Shown here: positions 44,320-52,360 of the stretch, one piece after another
Layout of the letters: the number at the start of each line of letters is the position of its first letter
How positions within the stretch are numbered: position 1 is the stretch's first letter
From: Microbacterium arborescens
GTDB taxonomy: Bacteria; Actinomycetota; Actinomycetes; Actinomycetales; Microbacteriaceae
Length of the DNA stretch: 64,000 bases
Direction of reading: 5' to 3'
Assembly (NCBI RefSeq): GCF_030369635.1
Contig: NZ_CP128474.1
Location: forward strand, 124,001 to 188,000
Notes under the pieces: generated by a model
Told to the model about the DNA's origin: nothing
Database searches by the model: none
The model's input: the letters and a program-made list of their open reading frames with translations, nothing else
Translations under genes and position numbers: made by a program

Positions 44320-45365
44320 CCTCGGTTGCCGCGAGGCGCCGTGTCGTCATCGTCGCCGGCGTGACCGTGACCCTGCTGGCGGTGGGTGTCGTGCTCTCCG
44401 CAGGGCTCGGCCAGCTGCCCATCGGACCCGCCGAGGTCATCGGCTCCCTGCTGCGGTCGGTCGGCGTCCCCCTTCCGTGGGCACCGACCGAGCCGCTGAT
44501 CGAGCAGACGCTGTGGCAGATCCGGTTCCCGCGCGTCGCGATGTCGTTGCTGGTCGGTGCCCTGCTCGCGGTCGCCGGCGCCGTCATGCAGGCGATCTTC
44601 GCCAACCCGCTCGCCGAGCCGGGCGTCGTCGGCGTCTCGTCGGGCGCAGCCGTGGGGGCCGCCGCCGCCATCACGCTCGGCTTGTCGTTCCTCGGTCCCT
44701 GGTCGATCGCCGTCTGCGCCTTCACGGGCGGACTCATCGCCACCCTGGTCGTCTACGCCGCCGCGCGCGCCCAGGGCCGCACCGAGTCGATCACGCTCAT
44801 CCTCACGGGCATCGCTGTCAACGCGTTCGCGGGAGCCGGGCTGGCGCTGCTGATGTTCGTCGGCGACACGGCCTCTCGCGAGCAGATCGTCTTCTGGCAG
44901 CTCGGCTCGATGAACGGCTCGCGCTGGACCGAGGTCGCTGTGGTCGCGCTCGTCGGGGCACTCGGCACGGCGGCATCCCTGGCTCTCGCGCGTCGCTACG
45001 ACCTCTTGGCGCTCGGTGATCGCACGGCCGCACATCTCGGCGTGCGCGTCGAGGCGCTTCGGATCGGGTCGATCGTCCTCGTCGCCCTGCTCACGGGGGT
45101 CGCCGTCGCGTTCGTCGGCATCATCGCCTTCGTCGGACTCGTGGTTCCCCACATCGTCCGCATGCTGCTCGGGCCCGCCCATCGCCCGCTCATCGTTCTC
45201 TCGGCCCTTGGCGGCGCGGTTGTGCTCGTCTTCGCCGACCTCCTGGCGCGGACGGTGGTGGTCTCGGCCGACCTGCCGATCGGCATCCTGACGTCGCTCG
45301 TGGGCGGCCCGTTCTTCTTCTGGCTCATCCGCCGCACGCGGCGCACCGCCGGGGGTTGGTCGTGA
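44316..45365 (+). CDS. hmuU: HmuU, haem ABC permease (FecCD family)
   Basis: A 349-residue FecCD-type permease with about ten helices: 'IRFPRVAMSLLVGALLAVAGAVMQAIFANPLAEPGVVGVSSGAAVGAA', 'LTGIAVNAFAGAGLALLMF', 'FWQLGSMNGSRW' and 'AVAFVGIIAFVGLVVPHIVRMLLGPAHR', all family hallmarks. The ATG overlaps the hmuT stop, and the stop overlaps the GTG of hmuV. Confidence 0.95.
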   Translation: MTSVAARRRVVIVAGVTVTLLAVGVVLSAGLGQLPIGPAEVIGSLLRSVGVPLPWAPTEPLIEQTLWQIRFPRVAMSLLVGALLAVAGAVMQAIFANPLAEPGVVGVSSGAAVGAAAAITLGLSFLGPWSIAVCAFTGGLIATLVVYAAARAQGRTESITLILTGIAVNAFAGAGLALLMFVGDTASREQIVFWQLGSMNGSRWTEVAVVALVGALGTAASLALARRYDLLALGDRTAAHLGVRVEALRIGSIVLVALLTGVAVAFVGIIAFVGLVVPHIVRMLLGPAHRPLIVLSALGGAVVLVFADLLARTVVVSADLPIGILTSLVGGPFFFWLIRRTRRTAGGWS

Positions 45366-46147
45366 CGGGCGTCGCGGTCGAGGTGCAGCACGCGAGCCTG
45401 CGGCTGGGAGATGCGACGATCCTCGACGATGTGACGATGGATGTCGGCTACGGCCGGCTGCTCGCGCTCGTCGGGCCCAACGGCGCCGGCAAGTCGAGCC
45501 TGCTGTCGCTGCTGACGGGCGACCGTGCGCCGTCCACGGGCGCCGTGCGTCTCGACGGGCGTCCGGTGGGCGACTGGTCCGCACGTGAGCTGTCGCGGCG
45601 GCGCTCGGTGCTGCTGCAGTCGAACCAGGTCGCCTTCTCGTTCTCGGCGGGCCAGGTCGTCGCGATGGGGCGGACCCCCTGGATCGGCACGCAGCACGCG
45701 GACGACGATGACGCGCGCATCGCCGAAGCGGTGGACCGCGCGGACGTCGCGCACCTGGTCCATCGCGCCTACCCGTCGCTCTCCGGCGGTGAGAAGGCGC
45801 GCGTGTCGCTCGCTCGGGTTCTCGCACAGGACACCCCCGTCGTGCTGCTCGACGAGCCGACCGCGGCCCTGGATCTCCGGCACCAGGAGGACGTCCTCCG
45901 TGTCGCACGCGGGCTGGCTCGCGAGGGGCGAGCCGTGGTCGTCGTGCTGCACGACCTGTCGCTCGCCGCGGCCTACGCCGATGAGGTCGCGATGATCGAC
46001 GGCGGCCGGCTCGTCGCCCGCGGTGATGCCCGCGCCGTGCTGACCGCCGAGCGGGTCGCGACGGTTTACGGCACGCCGGTCCGGGTGCTCGACGACCCTG
46101 ACACCGGACGTCCGGTCATCCTCCCGCGCCGTCACGCCGACCTCTGA
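45362..46147 (+). CDS. hmuV: HmuV, haem ABC transporter ATPase
   Basis: A 261-residue ATPase. Walker A is GPNGAGKSS at residues 38-46, the Q-loop 'VLLQSNQVAFSFSAGQVVAMGRTPW', the signature 'LSGGEKARVSLARVLAQ', Walker B 'VVLLDEPTAALDL' and the switch His in 'VVVLHDLSLAAAYAD'. The GTG overlapping the hmuU stop (GTGA) is chosen over a TTG two codons earlier. Drives haem import with HmuU. Confidence 0.95.
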   Translation: MTGVAVEVQHASLRLGDATILDDVTMDVGYGRLLALVGPNGAGKSSLLSLLTGDRAPSTGAVRLDGRPVGDWSARELSRRRSVLLQSNQVAFSFSAGQVVAMGRTPWIGTQHADDDDARIAEAVDRADVAHLVHRAYPSLSGGEKARVSLARVLAQDTPVVLLDEPTAALDLRHQEDVLRVARGLAREGRAVVVVLHDLSLAAAYADEVAMIDGGRLVARGDARAVLTAERVATVYGTPVRVLDDPDTGRPVILPRRHADL

Positions 46148-46172
46148 CTGTCAGCATCTTCACAAAAGCTGA

Positions 46173-46191
46173 TTAGGTAAGGCTAAGCTAA
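46173..46191 (+). promoter_or_regulatory. Iron box (DtxR/IdeR type) upstream of the large HtaA protein
   Basis: TTAGGTAAGGCTAAGCTAA matches the 19-bp DtxR consensus at most positions. It lies 57 bases before the ATG at 46249, giving the gene its own iron-regulated promoter in addition to any read-through from hmuV. Confidence 0.85.
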
Positions 46192-46248
46192 CTCGCGTCG
46201 CGTGCCCGGCGCGCGAGCTTCACCCGCATCGAGATTCGGAGGGTTCCC

Positions 46249-49134
46249 ATGATGAGAACCAGGAGGGCGGCGCTGCAGCGTCCGCTCGCAAGCGTGCTGA
46301 CCGGCGCGCTCATAGCCATGGCCGCCGTCGTCGGCGTCGCCGCCCCGGCATCCGCCGCCGGGCCCACCCTGACGACGTCGACCACCGTCGTGGCGAACGA
46401 GAGGATCACGGTCTCCATCGCCGGCACCGGCTTCGAGGTCGCCCCGCAGTACCCCGGCCAGCCGAGCCGGCACGCCTACGTCGCGCTCGTCGAGAAGGGC
46501 GACCTGACGGTCGACCAGTCGAGCACGCCCAACGCCTCGCTCGACGTCTCCGCCGCGGGCGAGATCAGCGGAAGCCTCGAGCAGGTCGCAGCGGAACTCG
46601 ACCGCACGAAGGCTTACGAGATCATCTCGTGGCCGTCGCGCTCGTTCCCCACCGAGGCGAACCTCCTCGCTCGCGCCGACGTCTCGATCGACTGGGCCGC
46701 GCTGTTCCCCGCCGTCGCCGAAGCGACCACGATGAACCTGTCGGCCTCGCCCGAGGGCACGGCCGTCGAAGGCGCGGACGTCACGCTGACGGCGACCGTC
46801 TCGCCCGCGGCATCCGGGTCGGTCTCGTTCACGGCCGGCGACGCATCGCTCGGTTCGGCTCCGGTCGACGGCGGCGTCGCGAGCATCGTCGCCTCGTCGC
46901 TGGCCGTCGGCACGCACAGCATCGCGGCCGCGTTCACCCCGGCCGACGCTACGGCCTACTCCGCCTCGACGGCACCGGCGCTGAGCTACGCAGTCACCGC
47001 GACGGCGACCGAGCCCGAGACCCCGGTGCGGGTCCCCACCCTCACGCTGTCGACGTCGACGGGGCTCGACCCCGCAGGCGAGGAGATCACCGTCACGGGT
47101 ACGGGCTACGACCCCGCCCAGCCGATCTACCTCACGACGTGCACCGACCGGCCGCTCTCGGAGGTCGACTTCGCCTTCATCTCGGCGGGCTGCACCGCCG
47201 GCGCCAAGCTCGTCACCTCGACGCCTCGCACCGACACGATGGTGAAGTTCGCGGCCGACGGCTCGTTCGAGACGACGCTGCGGGTCGCGCCGAAGGGCGA
47301 CACCACGGCGGTCTACACGATCGCCGACCACACCGGCATGACCAACCGATCGCAGGACGCGAAGGCGGTGGTGTCGTTCGCGACCGCCCCGGCCGAGCCG
47401 CTCCCCGCGCCGACGCTCACGGTCACCCCGAACACGGATGTCGACCCGAGCGGTGCCACGCTGACCGTCGAGGGACGCAACTACCGCCAGAGTGAGGTCG
47501 GTGCCGGATTCGCGCTGCGCTTCGGCTGGGTCGCCGAGACGTGGAAGCCCACCGACGGGGCAGCGGATGCGGCGCGTCCGTCGATCTCGTACGTCCGGGT
47601 CTCCGACGCGCCGACCGGCGGTACCAACCTCCAGTGGAGCGAGAACGCCGACGGCACGGTCGACTTCTCGTGGAGTGTCGAGGTCGACCAGAAGTCCGCG
47701 AACGACAAGCGCCCCGGCGATGACTACCGACTCGGCGTGTTCACCTTCGGCAACAAGGTGTCGCAGGGCCTGCAGCCCGACAACGAGATCTTCGTCCCCG
47801 TGACGTGGGCCGAGGTCGCACCCCAGCCCGAGCCGACGAAGAGCCCGAGAATCACGGTGACCCCGAACGCGGACCTCGACCCGGCCGTGTCCAACACGCT
47901 CACGGTCTCGGGCACCGGTTTCGTCGGCGACAGCGCCGCCAACGGCGCGTACGTCGTCTTCGGCGAGAAGTCGCTCTGGGCAGGCGCGGGACCGCTGCCC
48001 GCTGAGGGCTGGGTGCAGCTGGCCTGGGTGCGCCCGGGCTCGATCGTGGGCGGCGCGTTCACCGTCGAGCTGACGGTGCCCGCGGGCTCGCTCGACCCGA
48101 CGAAGAGCTACCACGTCGCGACCTCCGCAGCGCACGCGCTGTCGATCACCGACCGGACGCTCGACACCTTCGCCGACGTCACCGTCGCTCAGCCGACGGC
48201 CCCGTTCGTCGCGTTCGCAGGCTCGGCGACGGTCGCCCAGGGTGGAGTGCTCGAATTCGCCGGCGGCGGCTTCGCGCCCGGTGACGTCGTCACGGCCGTC
48301 GCGCACTCCGAGCCGGTCATGATCGGCACGGCGACGGCGGATGCCGGCGGACGCGTGTCGTTCTCGTGGGCGGTCCCGGCCGGATTCGCGACGGGCGACC
48401 ACACGCTCGAGCTCAGCGTCGGCGGCGCCGTCGCGGCATCCGCGCCCTTCCGTGTCACGGCTGCCGCCGTCGCCGCAGCCGTCGAGTCGCCCGCCGAACC
48501 GTCGTGCGTCGCCCGGTCGGTCTCGGGCGCGACGATCGAGTGGGGTGTGAAGGAGTCGTACCGCTCGTACATCACCGGCCCGATCGCCAAGGGCGAGATC
48601 TCGGGCGGCTGGGGCAGCGGTTCGGGTGCGTACAGCCCCGAGAACGACCGCGGTCGCGTCAGCTTCGGCGGATCGGTGCACTACACCGGGCACAACGGCC
48701 TGCTCGACATGACCCTCTCGAACCCGCGGGTGCAGATCACCGGCGCGAACACGGCCTCGCTGATCGTGAACGTGCAGTCGAAGGGCTACAACGGCTCGCC
48801 CGACGTGAACGCGAACGGCGTCGTCTTCGCGACGCTCTCGCTTCCCGCCGCCACGACGACGGCGAATCGGATCAGCTGGACGGGTGCATCGGCCACGCTG
48901 ACGGCTGCCGGGGCCGAGGCCTTCGCGGGCTTCTACTCGGCCGGCGAAGCACTCGATTCCGTGAACATCACGTTCCCGCTCGGGGCCGAGGTGCCGTGCG
49001 ACGCCTCGACCGACGCGACCCTCGCCGCGACCGGTGGACAGGCTCCCGTCGACACCCTGTGGCTGGGTGCCGGGATGCTGCTGATCGGCGCGCTCGCCGT
49101 GTCGTTCACGCGTCGCCGTCGCAGCGCGCTCTGA
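46249..49134 (+). CDS. Large multidomain HtaA surface protein with LAXTG sorting signal
   Basis: A 961-residue secreted protein. A signal peptide (cut after AAPASA) is followed by an Ig-like domain (about 160-250, 'SASPEGTAVEGADVTLTATVSPAASGSVSF'). Three repeats follow with 'TPNxDxDPxxxTLTVxGxxY/F' (about 262, 385 and 535), resembling neocarzinostatin-type Ig folds. Next is another beta domain ('LEFAGGGFAPGDVVTAV'), then an HtaA domain from about 753 ('IEWGVKESYRSYITGPIAKG', 'VHYTGHNGLLDMT'). The C-terminus is a sorting signal: LAATG at 925-929, a hydrophobic helix and RRRRSAL. It is probably cell-wall anchored by a class E sortase and acts as the outermost haem receptor. Confidence 0.9.
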   Translation: MMRTRRAALQRPLASVLTGALIAMAAVVGVAAPASAAGPTLTTSTTVVANERITVSIAGTGFEVAPQYPGQPSRHAYVALVEKGDLTVDQSSTPNASLDVSAAGEISGSLEQVAAELDRTKAYEIISWPSRSFPTEANLLARADVSIDWAALFPAVAEATTMNLSASPEGTAVEGADVTLTATVSPAASGSVSFTAGDASLGSAPVDGGVASIVASSLAVGTHSIAAAFTPADATAYSASTAPALSYAVTATATEPETPVRVPTLTLSTSTGLDPAGEEITVTGTGYDPAQPIYLTTCTDRPLSEVDFAFISAGCTAGAKLVTSTPRTDTMVKFAADGSFETTLRVAPKGDTTAVYTIADHTGMTNRSQDAKAVVSFATAPAEPLPAPTLTVTPNTDVDPSGATLTVEGRNYRQSEVGAGFALRFGWVAETWKPTDGAADAARPSISYVRVSDAPTGGTNLQWSENADGTVDFSWSVEVDQKSANDKRPGDDYRLGVFTFGNKVSQGLQPDNEIFVPVTWAEVAPQPEPTKSPRITVTPNADLDPAVSNTLTVSGTGFVGDSAANGAYVVFGEKSLWAGAGPLPAEGWVQLAWVRPGSIVGGAFTVELTVPAGSLDPTKSYHVATSAAHALSITDRTLDTFADVTVAQPTAPFVAFAGSATVAQGGVLEFAGGGFAPGDVVTAVAHSEPVMIGTATADAGGRVSFSWAVPAGFATGDHTLELSVGGAVAASAPFRVTAAAVAAAVESPAEPSCVARSVSGATIEWGVKESYRSYITGPIAKGEISGGWGSGSGAYSPENDRGRVSFGGSVHYTGHNGLLDMTLSNPRVQITGANTASLIVNVQSKGYNGSPDVNANGVVFATLSLPAATTTANRISWTGASATLTAAGAEAFAGFYSAGEALDSVNITFPLGAEVPCDASTDATLAATGGQAPVDTLWLGAGMLLIGALAVSFTRRRRSAL

Positions 49135-49185
49135 CGATGCCCTGAGCCCTCTCGTCGCACCGCCCGGGCATGGCTCGGGCGGTGC

Positions 49186-49191
49186 GACAAT
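49186..49191 (+). promoter_or_regulatory. -10 box of leaderless promoter for the 107-residue membrane protein
   Basis: GACAAT, six bases before the ATG at 49198. Confidence 0.4.
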
Positions 49192-49197
49192 GGACTC

Positions 49198-49521
49198 ATG
49201 GCTGAGGAGATCACCGAACGGGTCGAGTCGGCGCACGTGCGTCGGGTGCCCAAGTACAGCGTGTTCCTCCTGCTCGGCGTCGCTGCGGGCATCATCGTCG
49301 CGCTGGCTCTGACGTTCGGCATCCCCGATGAGGGAGTCAGCACCAACACCGGCCTGCAGTACTCCGCGGGTCAGGTCTTCGGGTTCATCGCGCTCGGCGC
49401 CATCCCGATCTGCATGGCGATCGCGGGCGTCATCGCCCTCGTGCTCGACCGCGCTGCGCGTCGCCGCACGCGCGAGGTGCGCATCCTGCACGAGCGCGTG
49501 CGCACCCTCGACGACGCCTGA
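49198..49521 (+). CDS. Small two-helix membrane protein
   Basis: A 107-residue protein with two membrane helices ('VFLLLGVAAGIIVALALTF' and 'GFIALGAIPICMAIAGVIALVL') and a basic C-terminal coiled segment 'RRTREVRILHERVRTLDDA'. Similar proteins are widespread in this bacterial family and are sometimes loosely labelled as potassium transporter components; the size makes that unlikely. Function unknown. Downstream of the haem locus, but with its own promoter. Confidence 0.7.
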   Translation: MAEEITERVESAHVRRVPKYSVFLLLGVAAGIIVALALTFGIPDEGVSTNTGLQYSAGQVFGFIALGAIPICMAIAGVIALVLDRAARRRTREVRILHERVRTLDDA

Positions 49522-49554
49522 CCTCGGCTCGGCCCGCCCGGTGTTCGGGCTTCG

Positions 49555-49612
49555 GGCGCACTTTCGCGCTTCGGCCGCAGTTCGAACTGCGCCTCATCCA
49601 TGCAAGTGCGCC
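49555..49612. repeat. Intergenic palindromic element with inner perfect palindrome
   Basis: Outer arms GGCGCACTT (49555-49563) and AAGTGCGCC (49604-49612) are perfectly complementary. Centred between them is GCAGTTCGAACTGC (49577-49590), a perfect 14-bp palindrome. It lies between convergent genes. Confidence 0.7.
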
Positions 49613-49657
49613 TCACGCGCCGGCGCGGGCGCGGCGGGCGGCGGGGGATGCCGCGGG

Positions 49658-50269
49658 TCAGGCGATCTCGGCGATGATCGGGGCGATCGCCGCGTCGAAG
49701 GCCACCACGTCGCTGCGCAGCCCGTCGGTGACCGCGATCGTCAGTGCGCCGATCCACCACACGCCACGCTGGCTCAGGGGAAGCACCTGCACGTTCAGCT
49801 CGAACGAGTGCGCCCGCCGGCCGATGCGGCGCTCGTGCTGGGCGAGCGCCCCGGCGTAGGCGCGGTAGGCCACGGCGCCGGCACCTGACGAACGCGCCGT
49901 GTACCGCGCGTGCACGTCTCGCGCGAACGCGACCGCCTCGGCGGCGTGCGGGCGCATCTCGAGCTCGAGCCGCTCGAATCCCTCCGTGGGCAACGCGACG
50001 AGCGTGTCGAACCCGTCGACCAGGTCGAGCGGCACGGGCGACGTGTGCGCGAGCGGCTCGACCGTCATCTCCCAGTACGCCCGCCACTGCCGTTCGAGCT
50101 CGGCTTGCGTCTCAGGGTCGCGTTCGATCGGGGCTGCCTCGACACCGCGCAGGTGCGGCAGCTCGTCGGGGGTGCGGATGCCGAGCACCTGACGCAGGTA
50201 CAGCGCGACGACGACCGAGGGCGCAGCATCCTCCCGCACCACCCACTCGGGAGTCTTGGCCGCACTCAT
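49658..50269 (-). CDS. Hypothetical protein, zinc-protease-like absent motifs
   Basis: A 203-residue cytosolic protein: 'SAAKTPEWVVREDAAPSVVVALYLRQVLGIRTPDELPHLRGVEAAPIERDP', 'RQWRAYWEMTVEPLAHTSPVPLDLVDGF', 'AFARDVHARYTARSSG' and 'SFELNVQVLPLSQRGVWWIGALTIAVTDGLRSDVVAFDAAIAPIIAEIA'. I do not recognise the family and see no catalytic motif. Conserved-looking tryptophans and the regular beta-rich C-terminus suggest a compact fold. The ATG lies six bases from TAAACT, suggesting leaderless expression. Confidence 0.6.
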   Translation of the reverse strand: MSAAKTPEWVVREDAAPSVVVALYLRQVLGIRTPDELPHLRGVEAAPIERDPETQAELERQWRAYWEMTVEPLAHTSPVPLDLVDGFDTLVALPTEGFERLELEMRPHAAEAVAFARDVHARYTARSSGAGAVAYRAYAGALAQHERRIGRRAHSFELNVQVLPLSQRGVWWIGALTIAVTDGLRSDVVAFDAAIAPIIAEIA

Positions 50270-50275
50270 GGCGCC

Positions 50276-50281
50276 AGTTTA
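50276..50281 (-). promoter_or_regulatory. -10 box of leaderless promoter for the 203-residue protein
   Basis: TAAACT on the minus strand, six bases before the ATG at 50269. Confidence 0.5.
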
Positions 50282-50300
50282 GAGCGGGGGTGGCCGGGTG

Positions 50301-50337
50301 CGGCCGGTGCCGAGGCGACGACCCCCGGCACCGGCCG
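50301..50337 (-). terminator. Strong hairpin downstream of nagE
   Basis: CGGCCGGTGCCG (50301-50312) and CGGCACCGGCCG (50326-50337) form a perfect 12-bp stem with a 13-base loop, six bases after the nagE stop. There is no U-tract; GC-rich actinobacterial terminators often lack one. Confidence 0.7.
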
Positions 50338-50342
50338 AGGCG

Positions 50343-52262
50343 TCACTCGAACTCGACCGACGCGTGCTCGTTGTTCAGCACGATGACCGGGGTGATGGGG
50401 GAGTAGCCCGCCCCGCGGATCACGCCGGTGTCGATGCGCAGCAGCGGGTGTCCCGCGTGTACTCCTTCGCCCTGCTGCACGAGCGCCTGGAAGCCGCGGC
50501 CCTTGAGGTCGACGGTGTCGATGCCCACGTGGATCAGCAGCTCGGTGCCGTCGTCGAGCGTCATTCCCACGGCGTGACCGGTCGGGAACACCGTGGTCAC
50601 GGTGCCGTCGGCGGGCGCGACGACGGTGTCTCCGGTCGGGTCGATCGCCAGGCCAGGCCCCATCGTCCCCTGCGAGAACATCGGGTCGGGAACCTCCGCG
50701 AGCGGCACGACCCTGCCGGCGATGGGCTGGCGCAGCCGCACGACCGCGGGGGCGCTGGTCGTCACCGTGCCCGCGCCCTGGGGTGCCGAGGATGCCGCGG
50801 GCGGCTCGACCTCGCGGCCGGCGAGCACGTCGTCCATCGCGTCCTTCACGAACTGCACGTTCAGCCCGTAGACCACCTGTACCGACTTGGCTCCGGAGAT
50901 CATGGTTCCGGCGGCGCCGGCGCGCTTGAGCGCATCGCTGTCGACGCGCGACGTGTCGGCGACCTCGAGCCGCAGGCGGGTGGCGCAGTTGTCGAGCTGG
51001 ACGATGTTGTCCTTGCCGCCGAGGCCCGCGATCATCTTCTCCGCGGTCGGGCCGTAGCCTGCGTCGCGGCCCGAGGTCGCGGCATCCGCGTCGAGCGCGT
51101 CGTCGTCTTCGCGCCCCGGCGTCTTGAGGCGGAACTTCAGGATGAGGAAGCGGAACACGACGAAGTAGATCACGAACCAGAACACGCCCATCACGGGGAT
51201 CATCCAGGGGTTCTGCGCCAGCGGGTTGAACCACCCCAAGACGAGATCGATGAAGCCCGCCGAGAACCCGAAGCCCATGCGGGTGGGGAGGAGAGCTGCG
51301 ATGAAGACCGAGATGCCGGTGAAGACGGCGTGGACGAGGTAGAGCCACGGCGCCAGGAACATGAAGGAGAACTCGAGCGGCTCGGTGATCCCGACGAAGA
51401 ACGCGGCGACGGCCGACGAGAGCAGGATGCCGGCGACGACCTTCTTGCGCTTGTCCTTCGCGGTCACGTACATCGCCAGGGCGGCGCCCGGCAGGCCGAA
51501 CATCATGATCGGGAAGAATCCGGTCATGTACTGGCCGGTCACCCCGTAGACGCCGTCGCCGTTCGCGCCGCCGAGGAAGTTGTTGAGGTCGTTGATGCCG
51601 GCGACATCGAACCAGAACACCGAGTTGAGGGCGTGATGGAGCCCGAACGGGATGAGCAGGCGGTTGAGGAACCCGTAAAGGCCGGCGCCGACGGGGCCGA
51701 GGGTGGCGATCCACTCACCGAAGGTCACCAGGCCGCCGTACACGAAGGGCCAGACGAACAGCAGCACGACGGCGACGACGAGGGAGATGCCTGCCGTGAC
51801 GATCGCGACGGAGCGCTTGCCGGAGAAGAACGAGAGGGCGTCCGGCAGCTTGACGTCCTTGAAGCGGTTGTACGCCCAGGCGCCGATGAGGCCGCAGATG
51901 ATCCCGACGAAGACGTTCTTGATGTTGGTGAACGCGGGATCGACCTCGGCGACATCCTCGATGCCGAAGAACTGAGCGACGGTGGCGGGCGCGAGGAGGG
52001 TCGTGACGGTGAGCCACGAAACGAGGCCGGCGAGGGCCGAGGTGCCGTCGGACTTGTTGGCCATGCCGATCGAGATGCCGATGGCGAAGAGAAGCGCCAT
52101 GTTGTCGAGGACCGCACCGCCCGCTGCGAGGAGGAACGTCGAGGCGATGTTCTCGCCGGCGGCGGCGGCGATCCAGTTGCCGATGCCCATGAGGATGGCG
52201 GCGACGGGAAGCACGGCGACCGGCAGCATGATCGACCGGCCGAGTCGTTGGAAGAATTTCAC
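50343..52262 (-). CDS. nagE: NagE-type PTS permease (EIICBA, N-acetylglucosamine/glucose family)
   Basis: A 639-residue fused PTS enzyme. The IIC membrane domain (1-380) has 'RLGRSIMLPVAVLPVAAILMGIGNW', 'IPFGLHHALNSVFWF' and 'ITEPLEFSFMFLAPWLYLVHAVFTGIS'. IIB (about 400-475) has the phosphocysteine in 'LDNCATRLRLEV'. IIA (about 510-639) has the phospho-His in 'TELLIHVGIDTVDLKGRGF'. The order C-B-A and the neighbouring nagB and ROK genes support N-acetylglucosamine over glucose. The start is GTG with GGAG eight bases upstream. nagA is not in the window. Confidence 0.92.
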   Translation of the reverse strand: MKFFQRLGRSIMLPVAVLPVAAILMGIGNWIAAAAGENIASTFLLAAGGAVLDNMALLFAIGISIGMANKSDGTSALAGLVSWLTVTTLLAPATVAQFFGIEDVAEVDPAFTNIKNVFVGIICGLIGAWAYNRFKDVKLPDALSFFSGKRSVAIVTAGISLVVAVVLLFVWPFVYGGLVTFGEWIATLGPVGAGLYGFLNRLLIPFGLHHALNSVFWFDVAGINDLNNFLGGANGDGVYGVTGQYMTGFFPIMMFGLPGAALAMYVTAKDKRKKVVAGILLSSAVAAFFVGITEPLEFSFMFLAPWLYLVHAVFTGISVFIAALLPTRMGFGFSAGFIDLVLGWFNPLAQNPWMIPVMGVFWFVIYFVVFRFLILKFRLKTPGREDDDALDADAATSGRDAGYGPTAEKMIAGLGGKDNIVQLDNCATRLRLEVADTSRVDSDALKRAGAAGTMISGAKSVQVVYGLNVQFVKDAMDDVLAGREVEPPAASSAPQGAGTVTTSAPAVVRLRQPIAGRVVPLAEVPDPMFSQGTMGPGLAIDPTGDTVVAPADGTVTTVFPTGHAVGMTLDDGTELLIHVGIDTVDLKGRGFQALVQQGEGVHAGHPLLRIDTGVIRGAGYSPITPVIVLNNEHASVEFE

Positions 52263-52360
52263 GGGTCACTCCGATGTGCGCGAGGGGACGGGGTTCTGTC
52301 AGTATTGGTTAAGAACGTTTCCGAATTATTTCTCGGGAACTGTACTCGATCGGGGAACGC
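52263..52360. promoter_or_regulatory. Divergent nagE / ROK regulator control region
   Basis: A 98-base gap, AT-richer than its surroundings, between the divergent GTG of nagE and the ATG of the ROK gene. It contains AAGAACGTTTCC (52310-52321), close to the palindrome GGAAACGTTTCC, and CCGAATTATTTCTCGG (52321-52336), an imperfect inverted repeat. These are the best candidates for ROK operators and the promoters must overlap them. Confidence 0.5.

Noticed and set aside
46183..49491. A 1102-codon open frame on the minus strand opposite the large HtaA gene
   Set aside because: It is an Arg/Gly/Asp-rich shadow frame created by high GC third positions. The plus-strand gene has a signal peptide, domains and a sorting signal.
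49198..49521. Naming the 107-residue membrane protein a Trk potassium transporter
   Set aside because: Two helices and 107 residues cannot form a TrkH or TrkA protein; no RCK or pore motif is present.
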